A stretch of 64,000 nucleotides of DNA from Meghimatium bilineatum (lineage: Eukaryota; Mollusca; Gastropoda; Stylommatophora; Philomycidae). A model generated the notes under the pieces. That model saw only the letters and a program-made list of their open reading frames with translations, was not told the origin of the DNA and made no database searches. Shown piece by piece: positions 1-10,043 of the stretch. The position numbers and the translations under genes are program-made. The stretch's first letter is position 1; each line of letters opens with the position of its first letter. The DNA is taken from assembly GCA_034231615.1 (NCBI GenBank), contig CM067322.1:103005587-103069586 (forward strand), in the 5' to 3' direction.

Positions 1-118
1 TGGTCTATCTGTAACAATCTCTCTACTGGTATCTTGGTGTCTAACTGGTTGCTGCAATTGTTGCAACTTGTTTGTACAAATTGATTCTATTAACATATTT
101 TTGTTGCTGTTGTTGTAG

Positions 119-305
119 GTATGTTCATAGATCCAAATGGAGGCTGCCAGACATGTTCATGTAATGTTCTTGGAACTTTGCCTGGAACATTCTGTAATGC
201 AGTTACTGGTCAGTGTGAGTGTAGGCAGGGAGACTTTGGAGTGGCAGGACAAAACTGTGACCAGTGCATGCCTAGATTTTATGAATTTAATAATCGTTCT
301 GGATC
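119..305 (+). CDS. USH2A: Usherin exon 1 of window: laminin-EGF module
   Basis: Internal exon. The acceptor is the AG at 117-118 after a T-rich tract and the donor is gtaagt from 306. The first two bases complete a codon and two bases are left at the end. The peptide has the laminin-EGF cysteine pattern (C..CSC.....GTLPGTFC....GQCEC......G..CDQC.P.FY). It continues into the next exon, which supplies the next module's first cysteines. The upstream coding exon lies outside the window. Confidence 0.9.
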
Positions 306-449
306 GTAAGTTCTGTGTTTCCAGTTTATGTACACTTCTCTGAACAATTTTTAGAAATTGTCCTTAGTAATGGAAATAGAATCACTTGGTTTCTGCCTTT
401 ACTCTTTTCCAAAGCAAATCTATGACTCTCTCAAACAATAGATGACTAT

Positions 450-570
450 AGAAAGTAAAATAGGCAGATAATGTGACAGAAAGTAAAATAGGCAGATAAT
501 GTGACAGAAAGTAAAATAGGCAGATAATGTGACAGAAAGTAAAATAGGCAGATAATGTGACAGAAAATAA
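450..570. repeat. 28-bp minisatellite, about 4 copies
   Basis: Tandem units of about 28 bp, each containing aaaataggcagataatgtga. Copies are nearly identical and the last one is diverged. Confidence 0.9.
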
Positions 571-1249
571 GTGGCACAGCTGATGTAAAATAAGAGAGAT
601 TACAATTTTTATGTTATTTTTTTTTGGTCTATTTATTTAACTTAAAACTTTTATATTAAAAAATATTTTAAATATTATAGGCTATATCCTTGATATACAA
701 ATATTAAAAACAAATAAAATAAAAAAACAACACAATTTGATATTTTAAAAAATGTTTGAGTTATGTGCTATAACCAATGGGTTCACGAAGACAAGCAACA
801 ATTGTCTACTCCATCTCCTGGACACAGTATGCAGCAACCCTGAGGATGAAGACCACCAATGAAAGATAATCTACAAGGGGATCAGTCACAGAACATGAAC
901 TTAATGAACAGATAGTGCAGCAAGTATAGAGGAACCAGACAGAATGCACCAGAACAACACAAGGAGCAATTCCAAGTCAGCAAACACATGACCACATGGA
1001 TGCCAGTAACTTCCGGAACATCATCCAGATGTACACTTAAAACCACACCATAAAAGTCCTTCTAAGCACTGCACCAACCAGACTACACCATAGTCCCTCA
1101 CAATATCAAGTACAAGCCACAGTATAATTTTTGTAAGGACTACAGCTAGAAGCCACGACTGGGTAGTAAATATCTAACATCAACCAGCCAATCACACAGT
1201 AATAAACAATAAACAATAAACAAGAGGCCAACTAACAAACAACAAATAG

Positions 1250-1455
1250 GACAGATCATGTAAAATGGTGACATATAATACACACTAGGACATATAATAT
1301 AAATAGGACATATAATAAACACTAGGACATATAATATAAATAGGACATATAATAAACACTAGAACATATAATATAAATAGGACATATAATAAACACTAGG
1401 ACATATAATATAAATAGGACATATAATACACACTAGGACATATAATATAAAATGG
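1250..1455. repeat. AT-rich minisatellite built on ggacatataata
   Basis: Alternating units of about 19 bp (ggacatataatataaatag / ggacatataataaacacta), making a composite repeat of about 37 bp. It is related to the array at 1876-1975 on the other side of the RTE fragment, so one array was probably split by the insertion. Confidence 0.85.
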
Positions 1456-1532
1456 CACAGATAATATTCACTGGGACATAGTGATAGCCCTAGGATTCTG
1501 TGATTATATGTCGCAGTGAATATTATCTGTGC
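1455..1532. repeat. 26-bp inverted repeat (stem-loop)
   Basis: Arm 1455-1480 is the reverse complement of arm 1507-1532 with one mismatch (a G/G opposition near the centre), around a 26-base spacer. The arm sequence resembles the neighbouring minisatellite unit, so it probably arose by inverted duplication of an array unit. Confidence 0.8.
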
Positions 1533-1844
1533 AACAGAGTGAGGAATGAGGACATTAGACAAAGAACAGGCATCACCCCAATATTGGAGTACATTAAGAG
1601 ACAACAGATCAAATGGTATGCACACATCAGCAGACTACCATCAGATAGCATACCACAGCAAGCTATGCTACACAGATACAGCCAAGGCAGACCTAGAGGC
1701 CGACCATGGAAATGATGGACCACCGAGATGAAAGAGGCAACAGATTCCACAATATACTCAGCATACACGAGGGCCATCTCCAGAGAACTCTTCTACCCCT
1801 GATGTTGAAAGGCAACAAAGGGTTTTAGCGAATAGATAGATGGT
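1533..1844 (+). mobile_element. RTE-type retrotransposon, 3' fragment
   Basis: The + strand encodes the RT-distal tail typical of these elements: a basic RNEDIRQRTGI segment, a R.QIKW..H..R segment, and a GRPRGRPWK motif interrupted by stops. It ends in a short gataga-type tail. The same family occurs at 16075-16515, 19183-19830 and 28968-29065. It is a 5'-truncated, decayed pseudogene fragment. Confidence 0.75.
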
Positions 1845-1875
1845 CATATGATATAAAATGGTGTAGATAATATAC

Positions 1876-1975
1876 ACTGGGACATATAACGTAAAATGGG
1901 ACATATAACGTAAAATGGGACATATAACATAAAATGGGACATATAACATAAAATGGGACATATAAAGTAAAATGA
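1876..1975. repeat. 19-bp minisatellite, about 5 copies
   Basis: Units of about 19 bp reading gggacatataacgtaaaat, with g/a variation. Confidence 0.9.
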
Positions 1976-2047
1976 ATAAAAGAAGCCAATAATATGAAAA
2001 TTATATGTAAAAATGTAAAATGATTTAACTTTGTTGAAATCTGGCAG

Positions 2048-2211
2048 GTGTTCTCCCTGCAACTGTCTGCTGGCAGGAAGTCTAAATAAGACATGTAGCT
2101 TTGTCGGTGGTCAATGTCAATGCAAGACCTTTGTGACTGGTCGGATGTGTGACCGCTGCGTGAATGGATCCAGTCAGATGGATGTTAATAATCCATATGG
2201 ATGTAGCTCAG
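2048..2211 (+). CDS. USH2A: Usherin exon 2: last laminin-EGF module
   Basis: Acceptor AG at 2046-2047; donor gttagg from 2212. The first base completes a serine codon and one base is left over (phase 1). The peptide has eight cysteines in laminin-EGF spacing (CSPCNC, TC, GQCQC, CDRC) and ends DVNNPYGCSS. The FVTG..CD.CV and DVNN..GCS segments match vertebrate usherin at the same place, just before the first FN3 domain. Confidence 0.92.
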
Positions 2212-2284
2212 GTTAGGGTTTTAATTTTGTGAATTTGGTCTTGGTAAAGGGAGCTGTCATCCCAATTACAAATTATAGTGATAA

Positions 2285-3307
2285 TGTCTGAGTGTGGTGG
2301 GGTCTGTTGTCTAAGTGTGGTGGGGTCTGTTGTCTGAATGTGGTGGGGTCTGTTGTCTGAGTGTGGTGGGGGTCTGTTGTCTAAGTGTGGTGGGGTCTGT
2401 TGTCTGAGTGTGGTGGGGTCTGTTGTCTGAGTGTGGTGGGGGTCTGTTGTCTAAGTGTGGTGGGGTCTGTTGTCTGAGTGTGGTGGGGTCTGTTGTCTGA
2501 GTGTGGTGGGGGTCTGTTGTCTAAATGTGGTGGGGTCTGTTGTCTGAATGTGGTGGGGTCTGTTGTCTGAGTGTGGTGGGGTCTGTTGTCTGAGTGTGGT
2601 GGGGGTCTGTTGTCTAAGTGTGGTGGGGTCTGTTGTCTGAGTGTGGTGGGGGTCTGTTGTCTAAATGTGGTGGGGTCTGTTGTCTGAGTGTGGTGGGGGT
2701 CTGTTGTCTAAATGTGGTGGGGTCTGTTGTCTGAGTGTGGTGGGGGTCTGTTGTCTAAGTGTGGTGGGGTCTGTTGTCTGAGTGTGGTGGGGTCTGTTGT
2801 CTGAGTGTGGTGGGGTCTGTTGTCTGAGTGTGGTGGGGTCTGTTGTCTAAGTGTGGTGGGGTCTGTTGTCTGAGTGTGGTGGGGTCTGTTGTCTAAGTGT
2901 GGTGGGGTCTGTTGTCTGAGTGTGGTGGGGTCTGTTGTCTGAGTGTGGTGGGGTCTGTTGTCTAAATGTGGTGGGGTCTGTTGTCTAAGTGTGGTGGGGT
3001 CTGTTGTCTAAGTGTGGTGGGGTCTGTTGTCTAAGTGTGGTGGGGTCTGTTGTCTGAGTGTGGTGGGGTCTGTTGTCTGAGTGTGGTGGGGTCTGTTGTC
3101 TAAATGTGGTGGGGTCTGTTGTCTAAGTGTGGTGGGGTCTGTTGTCTGAGTGTGGTGGGGTCTGCTGTCTGAGTGTGGTGGGGTCTGTTGTCTGAGTGTG
3201 GTGGGGGTCTGTTGTCTAAATGTGGTGGGGTCTGTTGTCTAAATGTGGTGGGGTCTGTTGTCTGAATGTGGTGGGGTCTGTTGTCTGAGTGTGGTGGGGT
3301 CTGCTGT
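2285..3307. repeat. 23/24-bp G-rich minisatellite, about 44 copies
   Basis: Unit gtctgagtgtggtggggtct plus gtt; 24-bp variants have five rather than four G. Point variants (gtctaa, gtctga) are interspersed, suggesting higher-order block duplication. The + strand, which is the transcribed sense strand, is strongly G/T biased with one run of four or five G per unit. Confidence 0.95.
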
Positions 3308-3349
3308 CATTTCATCTATAAATGAAATTTGTTTCAAGAATGAATGTTA

Positions 3350-3828
3350 ATTAATCTATGGGCGCCTGAGAATGGATGCTAACTAATCTATAGGTTTCTG
3401 AGAATGAATGCTAACTAATCTATAGGTTTCTGAGAATGAATGCTAACTAATCTATAGGTTTCTGAGAATGAATGCTAACTAATCTATAGGTTTCTGAGAA
3501 TGAATGCTAACTAATCTATAGGTTTCTGAGAATGAATGCTAACTAATCTATAGGTTTCTGAGAATGAATGCTAACTAATCTATAGGTTTCTGAGAATGAA
3601 TGCTAACTAATCTATAGGTTTCTGAGAATGAATGCTAACTAATCTATAGGTTTCTGAGAATGAATGCTAACTAATCTATAGGTTTCTGAGAATGAATGCT
3701 AACTAATCTATAGGTTTCTGAGAATGAATGCTAACTAATCTATAGGTTTCTGAGAATGAATGCTAACTAATCTATAGGTTTCTGAGAATGAATGCTAACT
3801 AATCTATAGGTTTCTGAGAATGAATGCA
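3350..3828. repeat. 32-bp minisatellite, about 15 copies
   Basis: Near-identical 32-bp units containing gctaactaatctataggttt. Each unit carries ctaac/taactaat, which resembles an animal intron branch site. The array ends about 65 bp before the exon 3 acceptor. Confidence 0.95.
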
Positions 3829-3892
3829 GAAGAAGGTATCCAGTGTGACACAGCTACTTAATTCTATCATTAACTACATCCCTCATTTTCAG

Positions 3893-4042
3893 CACCATCT
3901 CAGCAACCTCCTCCTCAGTATAGCAGCAGAACATCCACATCCATTACCCTATCTTGGGGTCCACCTGACTTCCCAAATGGGGTCATATCAGGATACACCA
4001 TCTATCGCAACGGCACAGTTGTTGGCAACACTCTAGCATCAG
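3893..4042 (+). CDS. USH2A: Usherin exon 3: FN3 domain 1, first half
   Basis: Acceptor AG at 3891-3892; donor gtacaa from 4043. Phase 1 in and phase 1 out. The peptide starts with a proline- and glutamine-rich linker (SQQPPP), then the FN3 A-C strands: SITLSWGPPDFPNGVISGY followed by TIYRNG. The W and the PNG turn are the FN3 hallmarks. Confidence 0.92.
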
Positions 4043-4199
4043 GTACAAGATTGTTCTAATGTACGAGTGTTATCTTATAGATGCGTCTGGTGACAGTGTC
4101 TCATATTTTCCAATGTGTTTATTAATATTTTTAATTTATACAGATATAGATAAAAAAAAAAGAACTGTTGGAAGAAAGTTTGTGGTCAAATGTATTAAT

Positions 4200-4245
4200 A
4201 AACAGAATAAAATATATTTATAAACAGAATATTAATAATCATTAA
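4200..4245. repeat. AT-rich 22/23-bp repeat, left part
   Basis: Two units of aaacagaataaaatatattt type. The same repeat resumes after the retrotransposon fragment at 4903-5035, so the fragment lies inside this array. Confidence 0.75.
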
Positions 4246-4902
4246 TAATGAATATTGCAAGAGAAAAGGAGAACATCAACATACAGATAAACAATAAACA
4301 ACTAAAACAAGTAGATGAATTCAAATATCTGGGCAGCACATTGAGATATGACAACAAACAAGAAGCAGAAATAAACGCAAGATGTAATAAGGCCTGTCAG
4401 ATCATTGGTCAATTAACACCTTTACTAAGAAACAAAGATATTACACTAGAAACAAAGAAAGCGCTTTTCAACACCATTTTCTTACCAACATTGTGTTATC
4501 AGTGTCAAACTTGGACATTAGATTCCAGAACAATACATAAGATTAACACCACTGAAATGAAATGTGTGAGACGTATGATTGGAGTTAGCTTGAGAGACAA
4601 AATCAGGAAAGAAGCACTAAGGAAACAATTAGGGATCAAGCCAACAATATAATACATACAGAAACAACAAGTTAAATGGTACGGCCACATAACCAGACAA
4701 AAAGAGCAAAGTATTATCCAAAAACACTTAACAAACGATACGAAAACAGGAGACCTATTAGACGCCCTCGTAAAAGGTGGATAGATAGTGTATTAGAGAC
4801 ACTCGGAAATATAACAGCAGAGGAGGCAAATAGAAGGGCAAAAGACCGTACACTCACTCTCCCCTCAACACCGAAAGGTACATGAGGACAGAAAGAAGAA
4901 GA
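4246..4902 (+). mobile_element. RTE-type retrotransposon, 5'-truncated
   Basis: Encodes the post-RT 'thumb' region: QVDEFKYLGS, an E-I-N-A-R-C segment, then LPTLCYQCQTWTLDSR, TEMKCVRRMIG, and a basic tail up to a GRP/R..RW-like motif at about 4760-4790, with a stop near 4650. The YxCQTW motif and flanks match the minus-strand copy at 19183-19830, so they belong to one family. The RT catalytic core and endonuclease are missing. Both flanks are the same AT-rich tandem repeat. Confidence 0.8.
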
Positions 4903-5035
4903 ATAAACAGAATAAAATATATTTATAAACAGAATAAAATATATTAATAAACAGAATAAAATATATTTATAAACAGAATAAAATATATTTATAAATATAA
5001 TAAAATATATGAATGAACAGAATAAAATATATGAA
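4903..5035. repeat. AT-rich 22/23-bp repeat, right part
   Basis: About five units of the repeat seen at 4200-4245. Confidence 0.85.
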
Positions 5036-5097
5036 TAAAAAGAGGCTGAAATGATTCTGCCACTTCATCATCAGCAGGATCCATGCTGGCTGGTGAT

Positions 5098-5652
5098 ACC
5101 AGTATAGGGTAAATATGCAGTGGATACCCTCACTATGGAATACCAGGAAAATAAAAAAGCAGACCAACTGGCTAGGGAAGGTGCTGCTGAAGACCAACCA
5201 GATATACTAATAACCTACCACCAGAAAAAAACAGATGATCACGTTAATAAGAAAGCCACAAACACCAACACAAGATGACTATCATATTATGAATAGATCA
5301 GAACAAGTTATAATTGTACACCTCAGAACAGGACACAACCAACTCTGCAGTCACATGTACAAAAAATTCAGTTTAGCAACACGGCCATGTGTACAGGCAG
5401 CACAGAGTACCAAACATATACTTCAAGAGTGTTCTGAATATGAAACACTGAGACTGACATATTGGCCAGAGGAAACAACACTGGAATTAAATCTCTATGG
5501 ACCACGATGTGAACTACAAAAGACAGTGAGTTTTATTCAGGAGACAGAATTACATGTTTTAATTAATTTGATGACAATTACATGACAAAATAGTAATGTT
5601 TCAAGTGAACGAAAGAAGAAGAAGAAAACATGTTTCAAGTGAACGAAAGAAG
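5098..5652 (+). mobile_element. RNase-H-bearing non-LTR element, 3' end only
   Basis: Close relative of the elements in intron 18. It covers the end of the RNase H domain and the C-terminal region (LRTGHNQLCSHMYKKF, then HILQECSEYETLR) plus the 3' untranslated end, with frameshifts. It terminates in catgtttcaagtgaacgaaa followed by GAA repeats, the same 3' terminus as the full-length copy at 42857-46911. The last part of the end is duplicated (about 5625-5652). Confidence 0.85.
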
Positions 5653-5723
5653 ACTAACATACAATACGTTTTCCAGAGGTAAGTCAACACATGATTATAT
5701 AAATGTGTATACATACACCTACA

Positions 5724-5797
5724 TAGCTAATTTACATAGCTAATTTACATAGCTAATTTACATAGCTAATTTACATAGCTAATTTACATAGCTGTGT
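5724..5797. repeat. 13-bp minisatellite, about 6 copies
   Basis: Units of catagctaattta. Confidence 0.9.
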
Positions 5798-5992
5798 GTA
5801 GATTCATCTCTTTACTTTATTTTATGGACACAATAGAGTGACAGTCTTTGACATACTTGCTTAATGACTATTTGCAAGACAGAATGATCTCACACACACA
5901 CACAGCAGATACATACCCACAAGGACATGCATGCATACATTTACATATTTATATGCACACTTATTATAAAATATTGTGTTTGTTTGTTGCAG

Positions 5993-6138
5993 TTGTCAGG
6001 TACCAAGACATTGGACTCAGTCCATTCACATACTACAGTTATGAGATTGAGGCTCAGAATACATTTGGGTCAGTTCGAAGCACAGCTGTTGTTTTTCAAA
6101 CACTACCTGGGACACCATCCAATGACATCATTCTGAGT
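5993..6138 (+). CDS. USH2A: Usherin exon 4: FN3 domain 1, second half
   Basis: Acceptor AG at 5991-5992; donor gtaagt from 6139. Phase 1 in, phase 0 out. The peptide has the FN3 F-G strand signature (LSPFTYYSYEIEAQNTFGS, then a T.PG linker) and begins the next domain. LSPFTYYSYEIE..N..GS matches usherin FN3-1. Confidence 0.92.
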
Positions 6139-6419
6139 GTAAGTGTGTGCATCATTTCATTGAGACATCAAGCATGACAAGTATGTTTCCTGATGTCAGA
6201 GGACTTGCCTGTGTAGCTGAACATGACATGTGACTAGTATGATGTCAGAGGACTTGTCTGTGTAGCAGAGATGACATTTACTGTTTTTGTTAATGCAATC
6301 TTAAAGTTTTCTATAATTAATTATTTTACCGTATTAATTTGAAAATTGTGTCAGGTCTTAGACAATTTAGACAAAACATGCTTTTCATTTATGACCTGAA
6401 AATTAGGAAATTTATTTCC

Positions 6420-6765
6420 TGTATGAACCAAAAGTTATGAATTGCTTTCCAAGCATGAACTGAAAGTTATGAATGACTTTCCGAGCATAAACTGAAAGTT
6501 ATGAATGACTTTCCGAGCATGAACTGAAAGTTATGAATGACTTTCCGAGCATGAACTGAAAGTTATGAATGACTTTCCGAGCATGAACTGAAAGTTATGA
6601 AAGACTTTCTGAGCATGAACTGAAAGTTATTAATGACTTTCCCAGCATGAACTGAAAGTTATGAATGATGATCCAAGCATGAACTGAAAGTTATGAATGA
6701 CTTTCCAAGCATGAACTGAAAGTTATGAATGACTTTCCAAGCATGAACTGAAAGTTATGAAGTTA
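6420..6765. repeat. 32-bp minisatellite, about 10 copies
   Basis: Units contain gaactgaaagttatgaatga and then ctttccgagcat, with c/g changes. The array stops about 60 bp before the exon 5 acceptor. Confidence 0.92.
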
Positions 6766-6823
6766 TTTAATGATGCTAGGTCTTATGCAAGCTTAATATA
6801 TGATTCACATGTTTTTTTACCAG

Positions 6824-6967
6824 GTATCTGATATTCGTGCACGTAGTGTTGTATGTACGTGGACACCACCATCCAACATGAATGGGCCACTATTGAAATA
6901 TGTGATTCTGTCTGTCCGAGCTGCATCCAATGATACAGTTCAGCAGTGGGAGGGAACATTGTTGTCT
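6824..6967 (+). CDS. USH2A: Usherin exon 5: FN3 domain 2, first half
   Basis: Acceptor AG at 6822-6823; donor gtaagt from 6968; exactly 48 codons, phase 0 at both ends. The peptide shows the FN3 core (VVCTWTPPSNMNGPLLKYV). The last 62 or so bases together with the donor are the founder unit of the 72-bp array that follows. Confidence 0.92.
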
Positions 6968-7838
6968 GTAAGTTTGATACTGTCTGTCTGAGCTGCATCC
7001 AATGATACAGTTCAGCAGTGGGAGGGAACATTGTTGTCTGTAAGTTTGATACTGTCTGTCCGAGCTGCATCCAATGATACAGTTCAGCAGTGGGAGGGAA
7101 CATTGTTGTCTGTAAGTTTGATACTGTCTGTCCGAGCTGCATCCAATGATACAGTTCAGCAGTGGGAGGGAACATTGTTGTCTGTAAGTTTGATACTGTC
7201 TGTCCGAGCTGCATCCAATGATACAGTTCAGCAGTGGGAGGGAACATTGTTGTCTGTAAGTTTGATACTGTCTGTCTGAGCTGCATCCAATGATACAGTT
7301 CAGCAGTGGGAGGGAACATTGTTGTCTGTAAGTTTGATACTGTCTGTCCGAGCTGCATCCAATGATACAGTTCAGCAGTGGGAGGGAACATTGTTGTCTG
7401 TAAGTTTGATACTGTCTGTCCGAGCTGCATCCAATGATACAGTTCAGCAGTGGGAGGGAACATTGTTGTCTGTAAGTTTGATACTGTCTGTCCGAGCTGC
7501 ATCCAATGATACAGTTCAGCAGTGGGAGGGAACATTGTTGTCTGTAAGTTTGATACTGTCTGTCCGAGCTGCATCCAATGATACAGTTCAGCAGTGGGAG
7601 GGAACATTGTTGTCTGTAAGTTTGATACTGTCTGTCCGAGCTGCATCCAATGATACAGTTCAGCAGTGGGAGGGAACATTGTTGTCTGTAAGTTTGATAC
7701 TGTCTGTCCGAGCTGCATCCAATGATACAGTTCAGCAGTGGGAGGGAACATTGTTGTCTGTAAGTTTGATACTGTCTGTCCGAGCTGCATCCAATGATAC
7801 AGTTCAGCAGTGGGAGGGAACATTGTTGTCTGTAAGTT
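6906..7838. repeat. 72-bp minisatellite of an exon/5' splice-site junction, 13 copies
   Basis: The 3' part of usherin exon 5 and the first bases of its intron are repeated in exact 72-bp steps. Donor sequences tctgtaagttt occur with the gt at 6968, 7040, 7112, 7184, 7256, 7328, 7400, 7472, 7544, 7616, 7688, 7760 and 7832. Copies are almost identical. Because 72 is a multiple of three, the exon frame stays open through the intron-derived part, except in the copies where cga became tga (stops at about 6989 and 7277). Long ORFs on both strands here are by-products of the array. Confidence 0.96.
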
Positions 7839-8104
7839 TCTGGGTCTCTTGTTAGTTTTTGTGTATTCTTGTTATGAGAGGATTATAAATATTGGTTTAA
7901 ATAGTCTATTCTAAGTTTTCTTACATTAATCTTGAAATTATAATAAACTATTCTAGCTTTTCTTAGATTATTTAGAAATTTATGTAGATGATGTGAGATT
8001 ATAATCATATTAATCTTGAAAGTCTGACATTTTGATTAGATTGAAATAGGTTAAGGGTTCCACATTTGAGTTGAGATACTAGATTATCAAATTGGAACAT
8101 TATA

Positions 8105-8268
8105 GCAATATTTTTGACATTTAAGTGAATGTTCAAGACAGCAGAATCACATTTACAACTAAGTGAATGTTCAAGACAGCAGAATCACATTTACAACTAA
8201 GTGAATGTTCAAGACAGCAGAATCACATTTACAACTAAGTGAATGTTCAAGACAGCAGAATCATAAGC
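8105..8268. repeat. 38-bp minisatellite, about 4 copies
   Basis: Units contain aagtgaatgttcaagacagc and then agaatcacatttacaact. The sequence from 7839 to 8104 is AT-rich intron in which I see nothing. Confidence 0.9.
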
Positions 8269-8334
8269 ACAGCTCATAAAGTATGACTGATCATCTCGAA
8301 TATCTGATTAGAAAATTCATAGATTTACTTTTAT

Positions 8335-8550
8335 CATCTTTCGACTTAGAACTGGCCACTACAGGCTACAGAGTCACTTGTACTGGATCAGGGTGGTATA
8401 CACAAATCAATGTTCATGTGAAACAAGCATACAAATCCCTGAACACATACTCCAAGACTGCCCAGAACATAAAGAACTGCAAGGCAAAACATGGACACAA
8501 TGGACCAGACTGAGGCAAAATCTTTGTGGCAGCTGCTGTGACCTGGAGAA
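8335..8550 (+). mobile_element. Non-LTR retrotransposon C-terminal scrap
   Basis: One frame gives a Cys-rich end segment (NQCSCE, then PEHILQDCPEHKEL and W..W..LR) resembling the C-terminal C.C...HIL..C motif of RNase-H-type non-LTR elements. It is short, frameshifted and without catalytic parts. Confidence 0.55.
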
Positions 8551-8775
8551 GATTGGGAGCTGTGTCCTGGTGACTAGACCTGGAGAAGATTGGGAGCTGT
8601 GTCCTGGTGACTAGCCCTAGAGAAGACTGGGAGCTGTGTCCTGGTGACTAGCCCTGGAGAAGACTGGGAGCTGTGTCCTGGTGACTAGCCCTGGAGAAGA
8701 CTGGGAGCTGTGTCCTGGTGACTAGCCCTGGAGAAGACTGGGAGCTGTGTCCTGGTGACTAGCCCTGGAGAAGAA
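8550..8775. repeat. 37-bp minisatellite, about 6 copies
   Basis: Units contain ctggagaagactgggagctg and then tgtcctggtgactagcc. Confidence 0.93.
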
Positions 8776-8777
8776 AA

Positions 8778-9110
8778 TGAAATAGCTGATGTTTTGGCTG
8801 GTAGAGCCTTGGTGAACGGCACCGAGAAAAGAAAGGATTAAATTCATTAAAGCAGTCATGGATACCCTACGAGAAGACGAGGAGGAAGTCAAACAAGACA
8901 ATGTACATATTCAGAGAATGGTAGAAATAAGAGTGACTAGAGGTGATGGGAGAAAGTGCTTTCTCTCCGGAAAGATTAGAAGAACAAGTAATCAGCAACT
9001 GACTGGGACACTGAACTTATACACTTTTAGATGGCTGACAGAACGGAAAGCAGAGCATATATGGGAATGCCCCTAGTTCTGTGACACTTGTTCCTAATCA
9101 AGAATCATTG
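8778..9110 (+). mobile_element. I-like non-LTR element, RNase H C-terminal fragment
   Basis: Begins with a degraded GNE.AD.LAG motif (end of an RNase H domain). It continues through a basic region (VHIQRMVEIRVTRG, G.RK) to a terminal W..ER..EH.WECP segment. The same order occurs on the minus strand at 61730-62520, so these are two copies of one family. A stop follows the LAG motif. Confidence 0.7.
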
Positions 9111-9239
9111 GACAAGTACTTCACTAATCATTGGGCAAGATTAATGTTAGAGATATAGCAACTGAGTTTTGTTCTTCTCTGTGTATCAACTGATTAACTA
9201 CATATATCTTTGTGTGCATCTGTGATTATGTCCATGCAG

Positions 9240-9545
9240 TAGCAACAAGATTAAGCACGCTTGTTTGTGGTTAGCTTTGACATTTGTGTCCAGTGTAAAG
9301 TACTGGCCAGTTCTCTTGTACAGTTGGGCTACTAGCGATATGACTACAGACATCCACGATTCACTGGAAGTGGTAAAACACTGAGTGTATTAATTACCAT
9401 GCTAACATCAGATGTGTTGGACCATTGGTGCAAATAAAATAACACACAATGCATTTCTATTCCGTGGATACATCTTGCTGAAAATCTAGTAGGACCGTTG
9501 TCCTGCTACAAGAGATATCCTGTGGGAGTTTGAAAACATACCCAA
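9240..9545 (+). mobile_element. SINE-like dispersed repeat, + copy
   Basis: Shares its whole length with the inverted copy at 55620-55940: ttagctttgacatttgtgtc, then a tggccagttctcttgtacag segment, then a block ending in gggagtttgaaaac. Partial copies are at 15690-15910, 22755-22940, 23140-23300, 32955-33125, 34318-34432, 34515-34705 and 57819-58093. Confidence 0.65.
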
Positions 9546-9721
9546 AAGTATTTTTTTGTCTGAATTACATAAAGTAGTTTGTTTAAAAATTTTTTTTAAT
9601 ACTTGTATTGGTGGATTCAGATTTTATGGTAGCATAATCGTTGTCCATGTCTGATATCCATAAAAGAGTATTGTGTATGATATTTTGTGAGTGTCTTGTG
9701 AATATTTTTGTCATTCCTCAG

Positions 9722-9920
9722 ACAACGCTGACAACTCTGTCACCTTACACACATTACACCCTGATAGTGCAGGCATGCACTATAGGTGGTTGTGCTGATA
9801 GTGTCGGAGTATCAGTTACCACTCTGCCAGCACCACCTGAAGGCCAGCAACCACCTGTTATTGTTCCTATTAGTAGCTCAGAGTTGATGGTGTCATGGGC
9901 ACCTCCGCTGATGCCAAATG
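9722..9920 (+). CDS. USH2A: Usherin exon 6: end of FN3 domain 2, start of FN3 domain 3
   Basis: Acceptor AG at 9720-9721; donor gtatgt from 9921. Phase 0 in, phase 1 out. First part: LSPYTHYTLIVQACTIGGC, the FN3 F/G strands with usherin's typical C..GGC pair. Then a PAPPEGQQPP linker and the next domain start (SSELMVSWAPPLMPNG). Confidence 0.93.
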
Positions 9921-9931
9921 GTATGTTTACA

Positions 9932-10043
9932 ATAGGAATGGCTAAAAGTGGTTTCAATGAATTTAGGAAAATATTGATATCTAAACAAATTACAAAGTTA
10001 AAAATGAGAATTATAAAATCATACATTTATTCTATATTAATGT
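9932..10043 (+). mobile_element. RTE-type element, left half of an interrupted copy
   Basis: Encodes AKSGFNEFRKIL and then LKMRIIKSYIYSILMF. The matching continuation (YGSETWT) is found 2.5 kb away at 12581. The minus-strand copy at 51180-52395 carries the same sequence unbroken, which proves the interruption. Confidence 0.85.

Larger units (their letters stand above)
306..2047 (+). other. Intron 1: minisatellites and an RTE scrap
   Basis: Holds a 28-bp array (450-570), an unrecognised A/C-rich stretch (about 780-1190), two related 'ggacatataa' arrays (1250-1455, 1876-1975), a near-perfect hairpin (1455-1532) and an RTE 3' fragment (1533-1844). No conserved coding sequence is visible in 570-1190. 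Confidence 0.7.

Noticed and set aside
6783..7823. 346-codon minus-strand ORF with 24-residue repeats
   Set aside because: It is the antisense of the 72-bp exon/donor array; open only because the unit length is a multiple of three.
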